21,310 nucleotides of DNA, taken from the NCBI GenBank assembly GCA_958430865.1, contig CAUDNR010001002.1:40446-61755 (forward strand), given 5' to 3'. This DNA comes from Entrophospora sp. SA101. Its lineage: Eukaryota > Glomeromycota > Glomeromycetes > Entrophosporales > Entrophosporaceae. Made by a program: the position numbers and the translations under genes. The first letter of the stretch is position 1; every line of letters starts with the position of its first letter. This document shows positions 17,437 through 21,310 of this stretch, one piece after another. Below the pieces are notes generated by a model that ran no database searches, was not told where the DNA came from, and was given only the letters and a program-made list of their open reading frames with translations.

Positions 17437-17859
17437 TTACAATATAGGCCAAAAAAGGTTTACAGTAAAGGATATAGAAAAAAAAAAGAATACATCAAAA
17501 TTGTAGTGACGATGATGTGATACACTGATTATGAAGAAATCAGAAGTAAATCAAGTAAAAACAAAAAAATGATGTTATTTTCGAAATCAAAATGACTCTA
17601 ATAAACATCATTTTAAACCAGAAGAAGAGTATAAAATATATTATCCATGTTCCCTCGGATTAAATGTGAATTATTATTTTTTTAAAATTGTCTTACCTTT
17701 CTTTACTTTCAAAAATTGTATTGAGATGGATGGTCTATTATTATCATAAAAATACACGCAGTAAATTGGACTTGATAATTGGCCAAATGATCTAAAGCTT
17801 CACCTTTTAGTATATTTGTAATTTCAGAATTTCTTTGATGGTAAGTCATCATCATCACG
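17437..17859. other. Intergenic, no gene seen
   Basis: AT-rich sequence with no supported frame, RNA gene or element ends. Confidence 0.4.
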
Positions 17860-18141
17860 TTAGATTGATGCTAAAGATATTAAATAATTAACTACAATGG
17901 CTGGAGTAAATGCAAGAAGAATGATTTGTTTAAAGAAATTGTTCCCAAAGCAATTGCGCTCCCGTCTATCAACTTTCTTTCTCGCATATACACCTTGTGT
18001 GATTGCTGATAATATATAAAGATAACTTGGCAACATATCACTTTTGCATATTTGAAAATCAAATGTCAAAATGTAAAAGACTAATTCCACAAAAAAATTT
18101 TTTTTTGACAATCTTGATAAAGTTTCTAAAATTTTTGTCAC
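17860..18141 (-). CDS. Uncertain open frame with two hydrophobic segments
   Basis: The minus-strand frame is about 93 codons, with no ATG at its 5' end; the first ATG is internal, at the M of KSDMLPSYLY. It could therefore be a terminal exon, but no clear acceptor was chosen. It contains FFVELVFYILTFDFQI, PSYLYILSAITQGVYARKK, a charged loop (KKVDRRERN), and LLAFTPAIVVNYLISLASI at the end, which suggests a small membrane protein with at least two transmembrane segments. No family is recognised. Confidence 0.3.
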   Translation of the reverse strand: MTKILETLSRLSKKNFFVELVFYILTFDFQICKSDMLPSYLYILSAITQGVYARKKVDRRERNCFGNNFFKQIILLAFTPAIVVNYLISLASI

Positions 18142-18826
18142 GTTTTTAAAAACTTTAATTTTTAACTTGTTACAATGTTTAAATGTTTAACAATAATAAC
18201 AATGCTATAAATAATGATTTAAAGCCCCATTCAAGAATTATCAAGACAATTCAAGAGAATTTGCTTTCTTTGTAAAATAAATATTAAATTCCAGATTTAA
18301 AAATTCCGAGAGCAAATAATTTATAGTTGCACGAACCAATACTTTTTTATTTTCCTTTTCGGATAATATTTTACTTAATATATACCAGATTTTTTTTTTT
18401 AATTTTATAGTAACAATTGAAATTTATATCATGATTATTTCCAACCTTGAATAACAACAAAGGTAAAGTAACACCTATTTTATTATATTACATCACGTAT
18501 GCGTGATAAATAATTGATTACAGTAAATAATATAAATATTATGAACATTATTTTAAATGTGAATTGAATAATTTATCATCGGACGTTATACCTGATAATC
18601 GATGATTTATTTAAACTGGGTTAATTTCTTTTTTTTTTTTTTTGAAAATTTCTTTAATTTTTTTTTTAATTCCTATACAACAAAATTATAATTTTTTTTA
18701 ATAAAAAAGTCTCATTAATAACATTTTGTCATTCGCTTTGCCTCTCTCTCTTTTCTTTTCAAAAAATACAACAACTAAGTTAATATTATAACGGTCTAAA
18801 TAAGATTAATATTCATTATAATAAAA
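18142..18826. promoter_or_regulatory. Upstream region of the arrestin-like gene
   Basis: A 685-bp AT-rich stretch. It contains a CTCTCTCTTTTCTTTTC pyrimidine tract at about 18742-18760, of a kind common upstream of fungal starts, and an inverted repeat ATCACG-tatg-CGTGAT at 18492-18507. Long poly-T runs lie at 18629-18642. No gene seen. Confidence 0.4.
18492..18507. promoter_or_regulatory. Inverted repeat ATCACGTATGCGTGAT
   Basis: Six-base arms separated by four bases, about 320 bp upstream of the arrestin-like start codon, and GC-rich compared with the surroundings. A dimeric-factor site is possible but unproven. Confidence 0.25.
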
Positions 18827-21121
18827 ATGTCTTCACATATAATAAATAACACCAACATAAATTATAATAAGAATAAAATTTGTAATCAAACAGCTACTTC
18901 TTTATTGGAGCTTGATTCAAACATTCCTTATAATATATTTATAAGGAATTTAAAATCATTAAAAGCTGGGCAAGTTGTTGTAAATTTTGATATAATACTT
19001 GAAAAGAATAGAATAATATTTCACGGCTCACGTGATGATAGTAAAATAAGAACTGTGAGAGGTAAAGTGAGGCTTGAAGTGGCTGGTAAATTAAATGTCA
19101 AGGTAATTAAAATATTTATTTATATATTTGATCAATTTAATTAATCATTAATTGATTATAGTTAATTTTGTAAAATCACTTGCTACTATTAGGAAATCAT
19201 TCTATCACTTGTAGGTGATTATAATATTTCCTTAGATTTAATGAATGACATATCATCATCATTATCACCATCATCACCAACATCATCATTGGAATCATTG
19301 GAATTATCATTACCAGAAAAACAAGGAACTGTCTTTTCAAGTTCCATATTATTAGAAAATAAAAGAGTATTATTATCAGGGATTCATGAATTTCATTTTG
19401 AATTTCTTTTACCAGGAGATTTATCAGAATCAATGAATTCAGATGCAGTTTTATGTAAATATTTTCTTAAGGCGGAATTAATGACCAGATTTCCAAGCGA
19501 ATTATCAACAGATAACAACAAATCAGTTGACATTGTTGATTTGTTTATCGAAAGAGCTTTTTTAGAATCTGATGATGACATAACAAATGGATTAAGGCCA
19601 ACAAGATTCATTGGTGGAAATAATGATTTACTTGATTTTGAATTCATATTGCCAAAAATCATGAAATTAAATTCAAATTCAATTGAATTTATTGGTAGAT
19701 GGAGTGGCTTTAATAGAGTTGATAAGATTAGTTTTTGTTTTGTCCAAAGTGAATGCTATAACATTGCAAATAATGGATGTATTGTTCATAATGAAAAATC
19801 AATTGCTGGACCATTCTGTTTCCAATTACCAAAAAACGAGCCATTGAGACTTCAAAGCAGACCAACAATATTTAAATTACCAATATGTGAATCTTTTGTA
19901 AATGATTATGATTTAGTTAATATTAAAATAAGACATCAATTAGATGTTAAGATCCAATTAAATAACTTTAAAAAAGATCAAATTGAATTCAGGTTAGTCA
20001 ATGATTAATATTTAATAATATTTATATTGATTTTTGTTTTCTCAAATTTTTCCCTTGATTATTCTTAGCATTCCAATCTCAGTCAAGTCAATAATACCTA
20101 ATCAAGATACTTTGCCATTACCTCACAAAATCGATCTTTCAAATAGTGTTGCCTGTTTACAATTGGGAAATGAAATCTATACAAGTAAACCATCAAAAGA
20201 AGCCAATATAATAAACAAACAACCCATTTTTAAATCACCATCAATAATATTTAATAATGTCAATAACAGAGAGATTAATACCAGTCATAATATGAATATT
20301 AGTACTAATACTGATAGTAATGTTACACGACCATCAAAGCCTTTACCAAGTATTCGTAAACAATTGTTTCAATTTTTATCAAGAAAAACTAGTATTCAAA
20401 GTAAAAAATCATCATCAAAAAATCATTGCCAATCAATATTGAATCAAGAATATTTAATAATGATGATGATGATAATGACATTATTAACAATATTAATAAT
20501 AACAGTAATAGTAATAGTAATGGCAGTAGCAGTAGCAATATTAATAATAATAAAACAATAAACAATCTACGTAATTCACGCATTAGTACAATTACTGAAG
20601 TCTCAAGTGAATTTTCGATTGAAAATGATGATATAATAGAAGAAGAAGAAAATGATGATGAATATATTGAAAATATAAATCATGATATTGAATATGACAA
20701 TGATGATGCGGACGATATTAAGGCCAACAACACCATAATAACTGCAGCAACAGCAACCACTTATACTAATAATGACTTTAATGTCAAAGAGTTCCATAAA
20801 CCAGATTTCATCACCTTATCAGCAAATATTATAGCTGAAAATTTTATTAAATTCAACTATTTATTACATAAAAGACATCATCAAAATAACAAAGACAATA
20901 TTAATAAAACCAATAATTATCAACAGCAATATAAGAATCATCATAAACCTCCACCTAAATCACATCAAAATAAATCACTCAAAAGAAATAGTAGAATCAG
21001 TAGAGCTTCATCTACTTCCACTTGTGTACAACCTGACGTCAAAGATTACATTAAACATTCAACTCATTATAAATCCGACAACAACAACAACATCACCATT
21101 AATGACAATATCATCTCATGA
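18827..21121 (+). CDS. Alpha-arrestin-like protein, three exons, with a frame change in exon 3
   Basis: Exons are 18827-19102, 19193-19992 and 20069-21121. Introns are GT-AG (19103-19192 and 19993-20068; the second donor is GTTAGT). The N-terminal arrestin fold is suggested by FDIILEKNRIIFHGS, RTVRGKVRLEVAGKLNVKEI and ILLENKRVLLSGIHEFHFEF, then LLPGDLSE. These match the usual fungal arrestin order of strand, LxxG-x-HxFxFxxxLPGDL. The C-terminal half includes KISFCFVQSE and, across the splice, QIEFSIPISV. The tail is low-complexity (Asn, Asp, Ser, Gln). No PPxY motif was seen, so Rsp5/NEDD4 recruitment by that route is unsupported. From about 20417 the reading frame must shift by -1 to reach the long Asn/Asp-rich tail (stop 21119-21121); without it, the product ends at 20561. 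With the shift the protein would be about 709 residues. Confidence 0.8.
20417..20423 (+). other. A AAA AAT heptamer at the frame change in the arrestin-like gene
   Basis: In the upstream frame the codons read TCA AAA AAT, so the heptamer A-AAA-AAT has the X-XXY-YYZ form of a -1 slippery site. The -1 frame is closed by TAA at 20402-20404 and open from 20405 on, so the shift must occur after that point. A one-base deletion in one of the A6 runs (20403-20408, 20417-20422) or an assembly error explains the data equally well. Confidence 0.4.
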
Positions 21122-21310
21122 TTGTAAATATCTCATATTTAAAAGAATGTTACTAGAATGAAAAAAAATATTCATTCATTCATTATTTTTTATTTTTTTC
21201 ATTTTTTGTAAATTAATTCAGAATCAAAAAATTGTTTCACTCATTTACTTAATAATAATTCATTCGTTTAGTTATTTATTGGAGATAGATATAAGGATGC
21301 AAGCAAAGGG
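21122..21310. other. 3' flank of the arrestin-like gene
   Basis: AT-rich, with ATTCATTCATT repeats near 21171-21185 and poly-T tracts. Probably the 3' untranslated region and beyond. No gene seen. Confidence 0.5.

Noticed and set aside
19197..19662. Minus-strand frames opposite exon 2 of the arrestin-like gene
   Set aside because: Repeat-driven shadows (Met/Ile and Ser-rich) antiparallel to a well-supported exon.
20426..21121. A separate gene starting near 20426
   Set aside because: There is no ATG near the start, and the low-complexity composition continues that of exon 3, so a frame change within one gene is simpler.

Overview
The window reads as AT-rich nuclear DNA from a fungus, most likely an arbuscular mycorrhizal (Glomeromycotina, Rhizophagus-like) genome. 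The grounds are spliced genes with short GT-AG introns (about 50-100 nt), very low GC, Asn/Gln/Ser homopolymer runs, many small terminal-inverted-repeat elements, and a decayed gene whose motif order matches, from memory, a large expanded protein family of these fungi. The organism call is inference. No rRNA, tRNA or CRISPR was recognised.

Layout, left to right. 1-533 is an apparently exact copy of the 3' end of a gene found intact at 5676-8078, followed by a degraded coiled-coil-like frame (857-1141) and a perfect 183-bp tandem duplication (1318-1683). A two-exon minus-strand gene of unknown function lies at 2091-3125. An imperfect palindrome (4500-4632) and a pogo/Tigger-like element with TA target duplications (4663-5315) follow. 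A spliced gene for a 741-residue low-complexity protein occupies 5676-8078. It is convergent with the nine-exon mitochondrial J-protein gene MDJ1 (10726-8760, minus), the best identified gene here, which includes a 19-nt micro-exon.

10800-16460 is transposon territory. A pseudogene (11921-13738) carries two frameshifts and three separate small DNA transposon insertions in its exons: a 145-bp hAT-type MITE twice, each with 8-bp target duplications, and a 459-bp TA-flanked MITE. A 1.1-kb deleted hAT transposon with BED-finger and C-terminal dimerisation remnants lies at 14803-15896, and a 279-bp pogo-type MITE at 16178-16456.

The right end has two weak open frames (16894-17436), a weak minus-strand membrane-protein-like frame (18141-17860), and a three-exon alpha-arrestin-like gene (18827-21121) whose Asn-rich tail is reached only through a -1 frame change in an A-rich stretch. 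The functional genes do not form a pathway. The region is best seen as ordinary fungal genes separated by transposon-laden sequence, with the thrice-hit pseudogene and the arrestin frame change as the most notable observations.
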